Positions 12,601 to 25,243 of a DNA stretch of 64,000 nt are shown here, piece after piece. Position 1 is the stretch's first letter. Every line of letters starts with the position of its first letter. The notes under the pieces were generated by a model. It did not search any database, had not been told where the DNA came from, and was given only the letters and a program-made list of their open reading frames with translations. This DNA is from Bimastos eiseni. Lineage: Eukaryota; Annelida; Clitellata; Crassiclitellata; Lumbricidae. The translations under genes and the position numbers were made by a program. The DNA is taken from the NCBI GenBank assembly GCA_959347315.1, contig OY365806.1, forward strand, positions 30,952,156 through 31,016,155, written 5' to 3'.

Positions 12601-15600
12601 CATTATGATAATCTTACATTTTGTTTCCAGCATATCGGTAGAACCTCCAGACGCGAGATTTTTTTATATCTTACTAGAATCCACATGGTTTGTCCAATTA
12701 GCTGTCGCGAGCAAAAGACGCGATATCGTCATTTCCGTTATTTTAAAACGCTATATATCAAGTTCTCCTTCAGCCAATTAGACCAACTTTAGAGACAGTT
12801 TCCCAGAAACCGTTTTCGGTGACAAATTCTTCTTTCAATTTTTTTGGGCCCACACCTCACATTTACGCCTACCAACAGCAATCGCATTTTTTCACGTTTT
12901 CCGCCTGTTTAGCTTATAGCGAGTCTCGATCAGCTGATTTTAAAACTATAAACGTCATCGACATATATTTTAGCGATAAAAATATGACTTGGGCGAAATT
13001 GTTGCTTTTGAAGTTAGTGAGCCGAGAAGAATAAAGACGTGAATGCCTTTGAAGTCATTGATGCCACCAAACGATTAATTCATTTACGAAACGTGCGAGA
13101 AAATTTTCTGTCTTTTTTGAGCGTCAACTCAAAGGGCAATTTTACATCCAGCGATATTATCACGTTGCTCTTTGAAGCAAGCCTACCACGTCCACCTAGT
13201 GCAGATCCGTTTTTGCTCATGAATTCAGTTTATGGATATACCCTACCAGTACAAAAATATAAAAGGACAATTGACTCCAACATTGATTCTTGTTATTCAC
13301 TATTCTTGCCAAACTGAAAACTGAAAACCAAGCTGTAAGTATTTTCAAATTTAATATATTGAGCCATTGAATATAATAAATTAATAATTTAATTTCTGTC
13401 GCGTACCACTTACAACTGAAAGCAAATTTTGCGCCTCTTCGTTCTACGCCCGGGAGTGGTTGCCCCTGCTTTCCCCCCTTACATTACGTTACTGGGAGGG
13501 CGTGGTCGAATTTCTTCTCAGAATCAATTCTTGACAATATGCAATATATAAATGTAGGTCTAAACCAATTTATAGCTGTAAGTCATATGCGAAAATACAG
13601 GCCCCTATAATTATATTTCTACAGGGTGGGCCATTAAAAAGTAACCCCTCGGGCTTTTTGCTAATATATCGGCAAAAGAAGAGATTAGTAAATGAAATGT
13701 TACAGGCTCTAAGCCAATTCATATTTACATATAACCGCCAAATTTGACTAAAATATCTCACACAGAGCAAAAGTTATGTCACTTTTAGTGAGCGCAACCA
13801 CTGATTTTTGATAGTCAAAAAACATTTTACCCAGCAAAAGCTACAAAAACGATTTTATGAGGTCACATCTCAAGTAATTGTTATGAAGCAAACATCATAT
13901 TGTTTCACAACCTGTGTCTAACACCAGTAGCCACACATATTCTGAGTCTACTTGGCAAGTGTTGATGACCTGGTTAGGGGCCATTGCATCGGTGATAATT
14001 TGCCCAGGGACATGACGAAAAGCGTTGAGGTTCAGATCTTCTTTGGCAATTCTTCTAACAGGCTGATGTTCAACTCTGCTGAAATTCGCCGAGTACTCAG
14101 ATAATTTCCTAATTGTGAGCAAATAGTTAGTCAGCATGCTCGATATTTGTTCGGGTGCCGATATATTTCTGCCTTCCGCTGCCCTTACGACGTTCCATCG
14201 CCCACCGCTATCCTCAATGCGTCCAAATATTTGTATATGGGCTCAGCTCCAGTGATTTCAGAGTGAGCCTTGACTATAGCTTTGGCTCCAAGATTATGCT
14301 CATGATTCGTGAAGTGTCTGTATACGCATTTTATCTGTCATGTACACCATGTCCATGTTTATTTTGTTACAAATGCTATCATAAAATGATCAATCGGAAA
14401 GCATTCTTATTTGCCAATTTAATTGACTGCTTGCTAGATGACGTCAAAGTGACTTTCATATGCGATAATTTCCAGTTTCTTTTCCCAATAAAAATAATTA
14501 TGAAGCGTGTTTTATTACAACTAGTTGAAATGTGACTTCGTAAATTCGAAAGGGAAGATAACTGCTGCGTTAAATGTTTTTTGACCATTAAAAATCGGTT
14601 GTTGCACTAATTAAGTCATATAACTTTTGTTCTGTATAAATTATTTTAGTAAATTTTAGTGGTTATATGCAAATATGAATTTGTGTTCAACCTGTAAAAT
14701 TCCATTTAATATATCCTACTTTTGGCCGAAATACTAGCAAAAACGCGTAGGGGTTACTTATTATGGCCCACCCTGTATATTATTCGTATATAAAATGAGC
14801 GCCAAAGATGCTATAGATAAGTCACTGTAGGCGTATAGGCCTACGAATATTGATTTCTCATTCTTAACATTTAGTGTGTACGTGTATAGGCCTACGTGTG
14901 CATAGGCATATGCTGCTGTATATAAATACAATATAACGTATGAGGTTTCGGAAGCTTTGCAAACCGTTTGTTTTAAAGTGCAAATCGTTGGCACATCTCG
15001 ATCCGGAACTGTCTTAGCGTTGTCGTAATTGATAAGGGTTTCCCGCTGGAGTTCGCAAACGATGACGTGGCGCTTCTATCCCAGCCACTCAACCCCACCC
15101 CTATAGCTCCCAGCCGAGATCTATCAACAGAAGCACGCCGTGAAAACTGTGGCTTCACTCTGCATCTGCAGCGCCGTCACGCGACCGCCATTGTTCGCGT
15201 TGGCGCATAACGGAATACAGTAATGGAAACGGACTGAGCATACGTAAACAATGGAAACCAGGGCAATACGGGTGGAAGTGGTTTTCCATTAGCCAGAAGA
15301 AGAGGTTGTAGCCGCGGGATTGCTGAAAGAGTCTTCTTACGAATTCTGGATCCATGGCTTTTATATGAGCTTCGAGATTAGAAGATCGAAAGGGATTGAC
15401 CATAGAGATATGAAGAGATTTGTTTAGAATGGCATAATGGGTAAAAGTTCATATTATTTAATACATTGATGTACTTTACGTATATATATATTATTATGTC
15501 TCATGTTAGAAAATAGGCTACTTGTTTAGAAATGCATACAGAATATGAACAACGTTTATGCATGCGCACATGCAACGTATACCTATTCAAGTTGCTCGCC

Positions 15601-18600
15601 ATTCACTGAAACATCTTTTATGAAAGCGAGGCAGACGTTTTCCATTAGTATCATCTACAGAAGTTAGTGGGCTTCAATATTCCACGATGAATGCAAAAAG
15701 GGGTTATGATAAAAGAGGGTGAAAGAAGAGGACAAGAGGAAGAGTTTGCTATAATATACGTACAGACATACACACGTACAGACATACATACGTACAGACA
15801 CACATACGTACAGACATACATACCTACAGACATACATACCTACAGACACACATACGTACAGACATACATACGTACAGACATACATACGTACAGACATACA
15901 TACCTACAGACATACATACGTACAGACATACATACCTACAGACATACATACCTATAGACATACATACCTACAGACATACATACGTACAGACATACATACC
16001 TACAGACATACATACGTACAGACATACATACCTACAGACATACATACCTATAGACATACATACCTACAGACATACATACGTACAGACATACATACGTACA
16101 GACATACATACGTACAGACATACATACGTACAGACATACATACGTACAGACATACATGCGTACAGACATACATACGTACAGACATACATACGTACAGACA
16201 TACATACGTACAGACATACATGCGTACAGACATACATGCGTACAGACATACATGCGTACAGACATACATACGTACAGACATACATACCTACAGACATACA
16301 TGCGTACAGACATACATACCTACAGACATACATACGTACAGACATACATACGTACAGACATACATACGTACAGACATACATACGTACAGACATACATACG
16401 TACAGACATACATGCGTACAGACATACATGCGTACAGACATACATGCGTACAGACATACATACGTACAGACATACATGCGTACAGACATACATACGTACA
16501 GACATACATGCGTACAGACATACATACGTACAGACATACATGCGTACAGACATACATACGTACAGACATACATACCTACAGACATACATACGTACAGACA
16601 TACATACGTACAGACATACATACGTACAGACATACATGCGTACAGACATACATACGTACAGACATACATGCGTACAGACATACATACGTACAGACATACA
16701 TGCGTACAGACATACATACGTACAGACATACATACGTGCAGACATACATACGTGCAGACATACATACGTACAGACATACATACGTACAGACATACATGCG
16801 TACAGACATACATACGTACAGACATACATACGTACAGACATACATACCTACAGACATACATGCGTACAGACATACATACGTACAGACATACATACCTACA
16901 GATATACATACGTACAGACATACATACGTACAGACATACATACGTACAGACATACATACGTACAGACATACATACGTACAGACATACATGCGTACAGACA
17001 TACATACGTACAGACATACATACGTACAGACATACATACCTACAGACATACATGCGTACAGACATACATACGTACAGACATACATACCTACAGACATACA
17101 TACGTACAGACATACATGCGTACAGACATACATACGATGTACGTACGAACATATATAGGCCTACTTAATATATTTCTTTCTTCTTTTATAGGGCTCTTCT
17201 CTCTCCTTCTCGTTCAAGTACTCTCCATCTATGTGCTACTGACGATCAGTTTCATGTATGGGATGCGCAGAGTGGAGTGGAGGAGTTACGAGGCAAACAC
17301 ATGCACACAGGGGGAAAGACAGACATACAGGCAGGCAGACAGACCGACAAACAAGCGGGTGTATGCGCTGGGAAGTTGCTCTAAGGCAGAGAGCTGCACT
17401 AAGAAAGCAATGACGCCTCCGATATTCATACATGAATGTATTGTATAATGTATAGACTTACATGTCGTCTATTTGTGGGTATGATACACAGTGACACACA
17501 TTACTCAACCCACCCGCCTACGATGTATTGCAAGATATCCTTAAACTGTCGCTGTATATACTGTAAAAATCGTATGCGCGCTGAATTAGCAGAATGGCTA
17601 CTTTATGTAGTCCAAGAATCGATGACGACAATGGCCATTTAGTAATTGTCATCTAATGGAGCTTTAATTGTTAGTCTCCGGTCGCCAAGTCCCATCATCT
17701 CCCATCGTCTGTAAGAGTTGACTCAAGGAACAAATATTGCAAAAACATTTCCACGCTGATAGAAACATCATGTAGGGCACCTTTGACATGGAGTGATTGA
17801 AAGCACATAACTATTCTGCATTGTGGTTCAGCTAAAATCTCTGAACTTGAATCGTTTATTCGATGGTAAGAAATCTTCGGTCGACTTCAACCAAACGTCT
17901 TCGCTCGTGTTACGAAAGCTGAAAACCACTCACGACTCCTCCACCTCGAGTTCTCTCAATTTTTAATTGTCTGCATTCCTTTTACCAATATCAATACCAA
18001 AGATTTTTATTGAGCACACACACACAACACACGGTCAATCAAAACATGTAACGTACACGTACTGCAATTGACCAGATCTAGAGAGAGGTGATGTGGCTGT
18101 GATCAATAGGGGAGGAGACCCCAAAGGGACCGAGGTACCCTGCTAGGCAAAGACTATGTCGTCCATTCAACGTCTCTTTGAACACGCGTTCATCCAATGT
18201 AGGCCAACTTCAAACGAAATGCAAACCGCTTTCGATTAGTCTCGTGTATCGATGCGCTGTCTCCGTCAATGCTAACAGCCGTCGTTTCATGAACGACGAT
18301 TCATAGATTAGTACGAGGCCACCACTCGATTTCATAAACGATGGCTGGTTCGGTGAAGTCAGCCAATACATTTGCTAAATCTGAGCGAAACTGTAAAAAA
18401 GTTTGTTTCCAATATCGACGTCAACGGACATAGGCCTATGATGTATTGCAAGATGTCTTTAAACTGTTGCAATTCACCCAAGTCGCTCAATTAGAATGTT
18501 TCAACGATTGACTGGTCTCTATATGTCTATATGAGTACAGGCTTTTGTTCTGCAGTTTCATGAGAACGATGATGACAATAATAACGCTATCGATATGATC

Positions 18601-21600
18601 ATAATTAATAGTCTAATGGTAAGTGATATGTACCCTACATCATATTCGCTAAAAGGGAAGATCATGACGATGATGATTATATTTTAATATGTATAATCAT
18701 ATGCATAATCATGTAGGTTAATATGCATAATCATGAGTAGTTTTCATTGGCTATACTCCATACTGGAGGGGACGTAGGGTAGTGGTGGACGCAGAACTGA
18801 GGAACCGAGTTCGAGACCCGTAACCCCCTAAGGTTGACTTCTTTCCTTATTTCCCGGCGTTTGTTAAAACTGAGATGCATAACCCAAACGGCCCTCTTCC
18901 ATTGTATCGTATGACATAGACATTGTCTTCACCACCGCTGCCAGTGATTGTATGGATAATGGTCACAACATTGTTGTAAATGAATAAATCAGTGCAAAAA
19001 GTTCGCAGAATATAGCCAATAGACCAGAAACAGAAGAATTATGTCAGATCTATTGAGGAACCCAAGCATACGTCTCAGCGACCATGGTCCTTTTATGCGT
19101 GGACTCCAATACACAGTGCCTGACAAGAGTCGACGGAGGCGTGTCTAAGCCGTTAGAGGACGTGCTTTTTCAAACGAGATGTGGACTTCCACCTGATGAA
19201 TTTAGAAACGTCGTCAAACCAGAGTCGATTTATACTTTACAGTAGTGGTAGGCCTTAACTTTTAAAGTCTCGCTTCGTATAGTCAATGCATCTTAAGAGC
19301 AGTCTCTAATCCGGCCGTGGAACGCTGGCAAGCATAAACAGCCTGTAGTCAGAAGACTATTGTTACCTGCTGAAAGACAATTTGCACTTTTTGTATGTAA
19401 AGAAGAATGTCTCAGTTACACAATAATGGATAAAAAGTGTGTCGACCATAATCAGCTTTGCTTTACTCCGTCACAAACGGATACGCTCCGACGGTTAAAA
19501 CTGGAAGAGTGCCTCTCTCCTCGCCAGATTAATTCATCAAAAAATGAGCATGCGTGGCGGGGTCACGGGTTCACTATTGATACATTGTTTACTATGACAT
19601 TCAGATTTCAACACATGCATATGTCTGCTTTCACGGTCTGACATAAACCGAGATAAAACCGAGGCTACTAATGTTTGGCTCATGTCAGCGCCTGCAATTC
19701 TTCCCTCCACGTCTCTGCTTGGATCTTTGTGGCAGAGCTGTTCTGGAAGGAATCAGAGCTGTCAAAAGATATGGGATCATATTTTGATTCAGACAGTTCT
19801 GTTGTATTGTACGACAAGCCTTTGCCAAACCTTCCTGGAAAAAGACGGAAAGCGGTATCAACTGTTCTGGCAAATCATAAGATTACATGTATGTCGTAAA
19901 ACACTGGAACTCTACTACAATACGCCTGTTTCCATCGTATATCAGTGCAATACATCATAGAGGCACTGCAGCTCATAGACTATAGCCTGTGATCTATTAG
20001 AAAGAGGGTAATCATACTGCCGTGTGCTCTCTTATCTGCTATTGTGTGTCTTCTATGCCTAATTGGTTTCTGCAGATTTACCGTGGTATCAGATCAACTT
20101 TCGTTTGTTAAAATAACCTGACGTGTACGTAACTTTAACATTGTCACACAAACTATTCTAAGAATAGAAGAACAAGGCAATGTTGATAAAAGTTAAAAGC
20201 ATAGTCATGCTAAACGTATTGGGTCATTAGCATTGTAACTGAGAAAAGGGAATCAACAATTCAACATGCTTCAACGCAGTCAAATATCTCTGATTCAAAT
20301 GTTGCTGTCGAGCATCTTTTCGTACAAACATCCGTAACCACGATTGGTTAATTGCAGTTGCTGCCTTTAGAATTAGGAATAATGGACTTAGAGTATTAGA
20401 CTTATAGTCTGTTTGATCAGTTCTTCTAATTACTCACTCCTCAAATGGAGCAGGCACAACAGATTCGCATTTCCGTGTGACAACTCGTATTGAAAATGAT
20501 AGTAATAAATACTATTTTATTATTATAATGTGGCGAACCCCCTTATGGTCCAGCACCGGGCGTTCACGTGGCAGCAGCAGCAGTTGGGGTGAACGCCCTG
20601 GGAAAACCTTGAATTCCTTCCCGTCTTCTCCTGGTATCTCAGAAGGCCGGGCTCCGAGGGTTTCCCCGTATTCTTGATAGTCTGCTGAGTTAAGACCTAC
20701 CCGGTCTGGCGCAGGATTTAAGACTGTCCCGATGGTAGAATCAGAGTCATTAAGTTATCGATGAAGTCACGAACATTGCTCGACAGATATTCTTTATTGT
20801 GAAGTACAGCAGCGGAGAACAGCTACCGAACAATAAATTGTCACGATCAAATAAACGACAGCAGACTCTGCCAACGACTCTACTGGATGCAAACTCTAAT
20901 TGAACTGCGTGCGGACTGACTCTGACCGTCTGATTGCTGAACTGAACTGAGCTCTGCAGTGCCTTATATAGTCTAGAAGTGCTACAGGGTGTAGCACAGA
21001 GTGCTCTGTGCTACAGGGGTAGCACTGAATGCAGGGGTAGCACAGATTGCTGCAGGGGTAGCACATAGTGATACAGGAGTAGCGCAGATTGCTACACAGT
21101 CCGAACAGGCGATAACGCCACAATAATACTACATGTCTGCCTGTCCTAGGACGGTAAAGTTCGACCCCCTCCACATTCACTTCCACTTTCCTTCCTCGTC
21201 CATTACCCCTCCAATTCCCCACCTGGGCCAACTCCCCATCTCCCCAATTCTCATCTTCTTCCATCCTTATTTTCGTTTCCCCTCTCCTCCCTTCATCTCC
21301 TCCCTTCATCTCCCCTCTTGTTCCCTCTCGTTCCCTCTCGCCCACTCCCCATTTTCACTCATTTCCCACTATCCTTCACTTCCCTTCCCCGAATGCTAAA
21401 CTCGTCTCTCCCTCAACTTCTTCTCCCATTCCTCCTTCTTCTTCTTTTCCTCCTGGGGAGATCACGTAATGGTAGCACTCTGGTCCGAAAACAGCAGAAG
21501 CTCGGCACGGACACATGACCAATTACCGCTGCCATCCTTTGAGTCGACTCAGCCTGCATTCACGAGGTGGCATTGGTGAAATGAGCAGTAGGACGGGCCA

Positions 21601-24232
21601 TCCCGTCCTACTGCTCATTTAACCAAATGTACTGCAGCCTTGCAAGGCTGCAGTACATTTAAATGTAATAACTTGTAATCATTGGTTCATTCTATGAGTT
21701 TTATTCATACTGCTTGAATTGAATGAACGAATAATGTTGCTGTGCATTCTTCTCACCGCGTCATTCCTTCAGCGCATGTTAATAAAAAAATGTAAGAATT
21801 TCGCAATAAAATAATATAAAGCAAAAATATATTTTCGTAATGTGTGTATAAAATATGTCGTCATGTTTCCGAGAGAACTCGACTTGAACCTTCATTGAAA
21901 AAACGATGTAGCCTATGATGGGTGGATGGCTTCATGATTAAAGAATATTCGCCTATATATCTATCCATGTACAAACATTGTATTTATTATAAGATCATTA
22001 TAGTTTATTGCATAAATCCAAGATATTTCAGTTGGCGCCGTATATATTCACGCAAAACAAATGAAAGTAGGCCTATTGTTCTTGCATTGAAAGAATGCAG
22101 TGAGCTTCAAGTGCGTCGACGATGACGTGGCTGATGCTATGCTATTTCTACGAACCTTTCTTGCTTCAAAAGATTAATAGAATCAGATTCTTATCTAAGA
22201 CGCATCCGTAAGAACTCAGCTGATATCAAAGTGAAGCTCTGAGTTCAAAGCGATCTTTCCAGAACCACATCATCTCCTCCACCGCTTCCATCGCAATGCA
22301 GACGCAGCAGCTGCTGAGAACTGCTCTCACTTGGCCTATAGACAACAAAGCCGGAGCACACTTGATACACTTCATTGTACCACCCACGGTGTCGCGTTTA
22401 TACTCCGTTCACTCTTTAAACCGCTGTAAACAATGCAAGTGGATATTGTGGATCGGTGCGGTCATAGACAGTCGCCACCAACACAGCACCAACGGTCATA
22501 GGACGGCTGCGTAATCCGGCCTTTCATCACACATTTACGCAATCGCTGGCCCCACAAGACTCTAGTACAGCACAGGAGAGAGAGTGGGAAGCCGTCTCCA
22601 CAGGCAACCAGTCACAGCTGTGGGGTTTAGCAGATGTCCCTAACGGGAAAGGGGCTTTCCACCACGAAACCGTCTTTCTTGTGCTCCAAGGGCGGAGACG
22701 CCATGGGCGGGAAGCCCTAGAAACCATGTGGGAAGGCTTTGTACGCCGTCCGTGGCGCTTTTGGCATCGCAGAATTACTCTTGCCTTGGAGCATGTGCAA
22801 TAGACAGCGTAACGATGACTTGACGCAGACCAATTTACTTCGCACTGTTTTCCCATTGTATCTTTGTAAGCAATAATCGCATCCAAGTCCTACACTAGGA
22901 CTCCAACGTTGCCATCGGCAATTCCCCGCATCGACCTCCTCACCCCATGAAGAATACACAGTGGACGGTGGTGAATGGGCTGCGGACGAATACATCTATG
23001 TTCACCGTTTCTTTCATCTAGATAAACCTTGAACACAATGTGTGTGTGTATGTTGTGTGTGTGCAACTGTGCATGTGTGTGAGTGTGTGTGTGTAATGTG
23101 TATGTGTGTGTATGTGTATGTGTGTAGGTATATTTATGTTTGAGTACGTGTGCGTAGGTGTGTGTGTTCGTGTTTAGGTGTATGTATGTGTTTGTAGATG
23201 TGTGTTGATGTGTGTGTGCAGATGTGTGTGTTTAGGTGTGTGCGTGTGTAGGTGTGAGTGTAAGTGTGTATATGTGTTTGTGTGCCTGGAAAGAAAAGAT
23301 AATTCTGGGTCCTCATAGAATTTTTGCAGTATTTTAATGGGGTTCGTGCTAGGTTTGGTGATAGGTATAAAGTTGGGTTATACATGTACGGTTAGGGTTA
23401 GCGTTATTGTTAAGGTTTGCGTTGGGGTTAGGTTAGGGCTAGTATTTTGGTTAGTGTTGGTGTTATTGTTAGTCTAAGGTTTAGGGTTTATGTTTTGGTT
23501 GGTGTTAGCTCTTGTATTAAAGGTTGTGTTCGGGTATGTGTTTGGATTAGGATTGGGGTCAGGGTCAGTGGTAGGGTAGTGTTCTGGTTAATGTTGGGCT
23601 TGTGTTATAGTTAGGGTGACGGTTAGTGATTTGGTTAGGTTAAATATTGGTGTAAGGGTTTATGTAGTGTTTGTCTTATGGTTAGTGTTAGGGTTAGTGT
23701 TAATGTCAAGGTTCAGATTAGAGTTTTGTGGTATGGTTTTTTGTTAGGAATAGTGTTTGGGTTGAGGTTAGCATCTGTATTAATGTTATGGTTCGAATTG
23801 CAGTCAGTATTAGAATTAGGGTTAGCAATAGGATTAGTGTTTGGATTGAATTTGAATTTGTGTGAGCTTTGGTTTGAGTCAGAGTTTGAGTTAGAGTATG
23901 TGTTAGTCAGTGTCCGATTTGCCTGGGGGGTCGAGGGGTTGGACCCCATGCTTCTATCCCTTGATCCCTCTGCTTATAAGGTCTGATCGACCCCCGAGAG
24001 GGTCGATTCGACCCCATCACATTCATTGAGCGCACAGGCATTACTCGAAACAGATTTTTCCGGCCATGGACTGACAGGCTTCGAAATTCTTTCAGTCGTA
24101 AAGAAATGATTTGAGCCGAGACGGAATGATTTGAGTCGAAACGGAATCAATTCAGCCAAAACGGGCAATTAGCGGCCCTGCTCGTATATGTCGCTTTTCA
24201 CAAATTACCGGCTAAGCGCCTGATATAAGGAC

Positions 24233-24288
<56 letters not shown>

Positions 24289-25212
24289 CTATGCACACGG
24301 AAATGTATAAACATAAATAATTGACACTGAGTGCAGGGAGCGACGCTCAGAAACCATATTCTTGTAATATATGCCAGATAAAGCATACGTTCATCCAGAT
24401 TTTAAAATATTCCGCCACCCTCAAGCTAACTTCGGAACTAGCCCAAACTTCGATGAGGGTGTAAGTCGTTAAAGTGAAACTTAATACTACTCCACTTTGT
24501 GAGTCAGTAGGCAGCATCAAACAATCAATTGAATATTCCTGCGAACGCCCGTAGACTAAACAACGTATATAAAACAAAACGGGCATTTGAGTGATTCTGC
24601 CGCAGCGTTGGATTTAACAGAAATGAAGTGAGTTAGCAGTCAGCAAACGGTATCTTCTTTCTTCAAACGTCCTAATGCTAGAAGGTAACTCACTCAGTAC
24701 ATATATACTGTCACATAATTTAAATTACTTGTAAAAAAACCATTCAAACTTTTGAGTAAATTTAATTACGCATAAATTTAAAATGCGACATGGCGTTCTG
24801 TTGCTACAACACTAGGCCTACGTAAAGTTGTTCAAGAAAGACATATAGATAGAAGGCGAGTTCTCAAATTTTATTGCTCGTAAATAAGCTGGTAGCCCAT
24901 GGGTTCCTAAAAGTATGTAGATTATGATAACGACAAGTAGGACTATTAACACGTTTTGTTGACAGTAGTTTAACATGTAGACTCTAGGCCTAGATCATTT
25001 GCCCGACATGCTAAGTTAACTGTATTTTAATTTTCGACTATGTCAGGGCTTTTTATTTTATTAAATTAAAGTTTAAAATCATGTGAACATAGTAGGACTA
25101 AACGTTTTTTATTAAGGATTAGGAAATGTAAAAAGTTTTACAGAATGGTTTTGTAGACTCCACATGGTTGCTTGACATGATATTAACACGTTTTTAATTA
25201 TTATTATTATTA

Positions 25213-25243
<31 letters not shown>

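Larger units (their letters stand above)
17137..20524. other. Intronic DNA, no gene seen
   Basis: Holds a duplicated 30-bp word (17523 and 18441) and a possible SINE head at 18774. The rest, including 18850-20520, has only short frames without recognisable domains. Confidence 0.45.

Noticed and set aside
12819..13317. Two adjacent plus-strand frames of 71 and 92 codons
   Set aside because: No family resemblance and no splice support; the length is not unusual for chance in AT-rich DNA.
14973..15403. Two adjacent minus-strand frames in a GC-richer patch (possible exon or retrocopy)
   Set aside because: No recognisable domain, and they overlap in different frames. I could not find splice sites that join them sensibly.
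15759..17136. CRISPR-like array
   Set aside because: A pure tandem satellite without unique spacers in an animal genome. The same applies to the 39-bp and 15-bp arrays.
16064..17448. Long Cys/Val/Tyr-rich and Thr/His/Tyr-rich open frames (up to 430 codons)
   Set aside because: All six frames stay open because the 16-bp satellite unit has few stops. The frames end as soon as the array ends.
22527..22995. Overlapping minus-strand frames of 119 and 92 codons
   Set aside because: Low similarity to anything known and mutually overlapping; no start or splice evidence.
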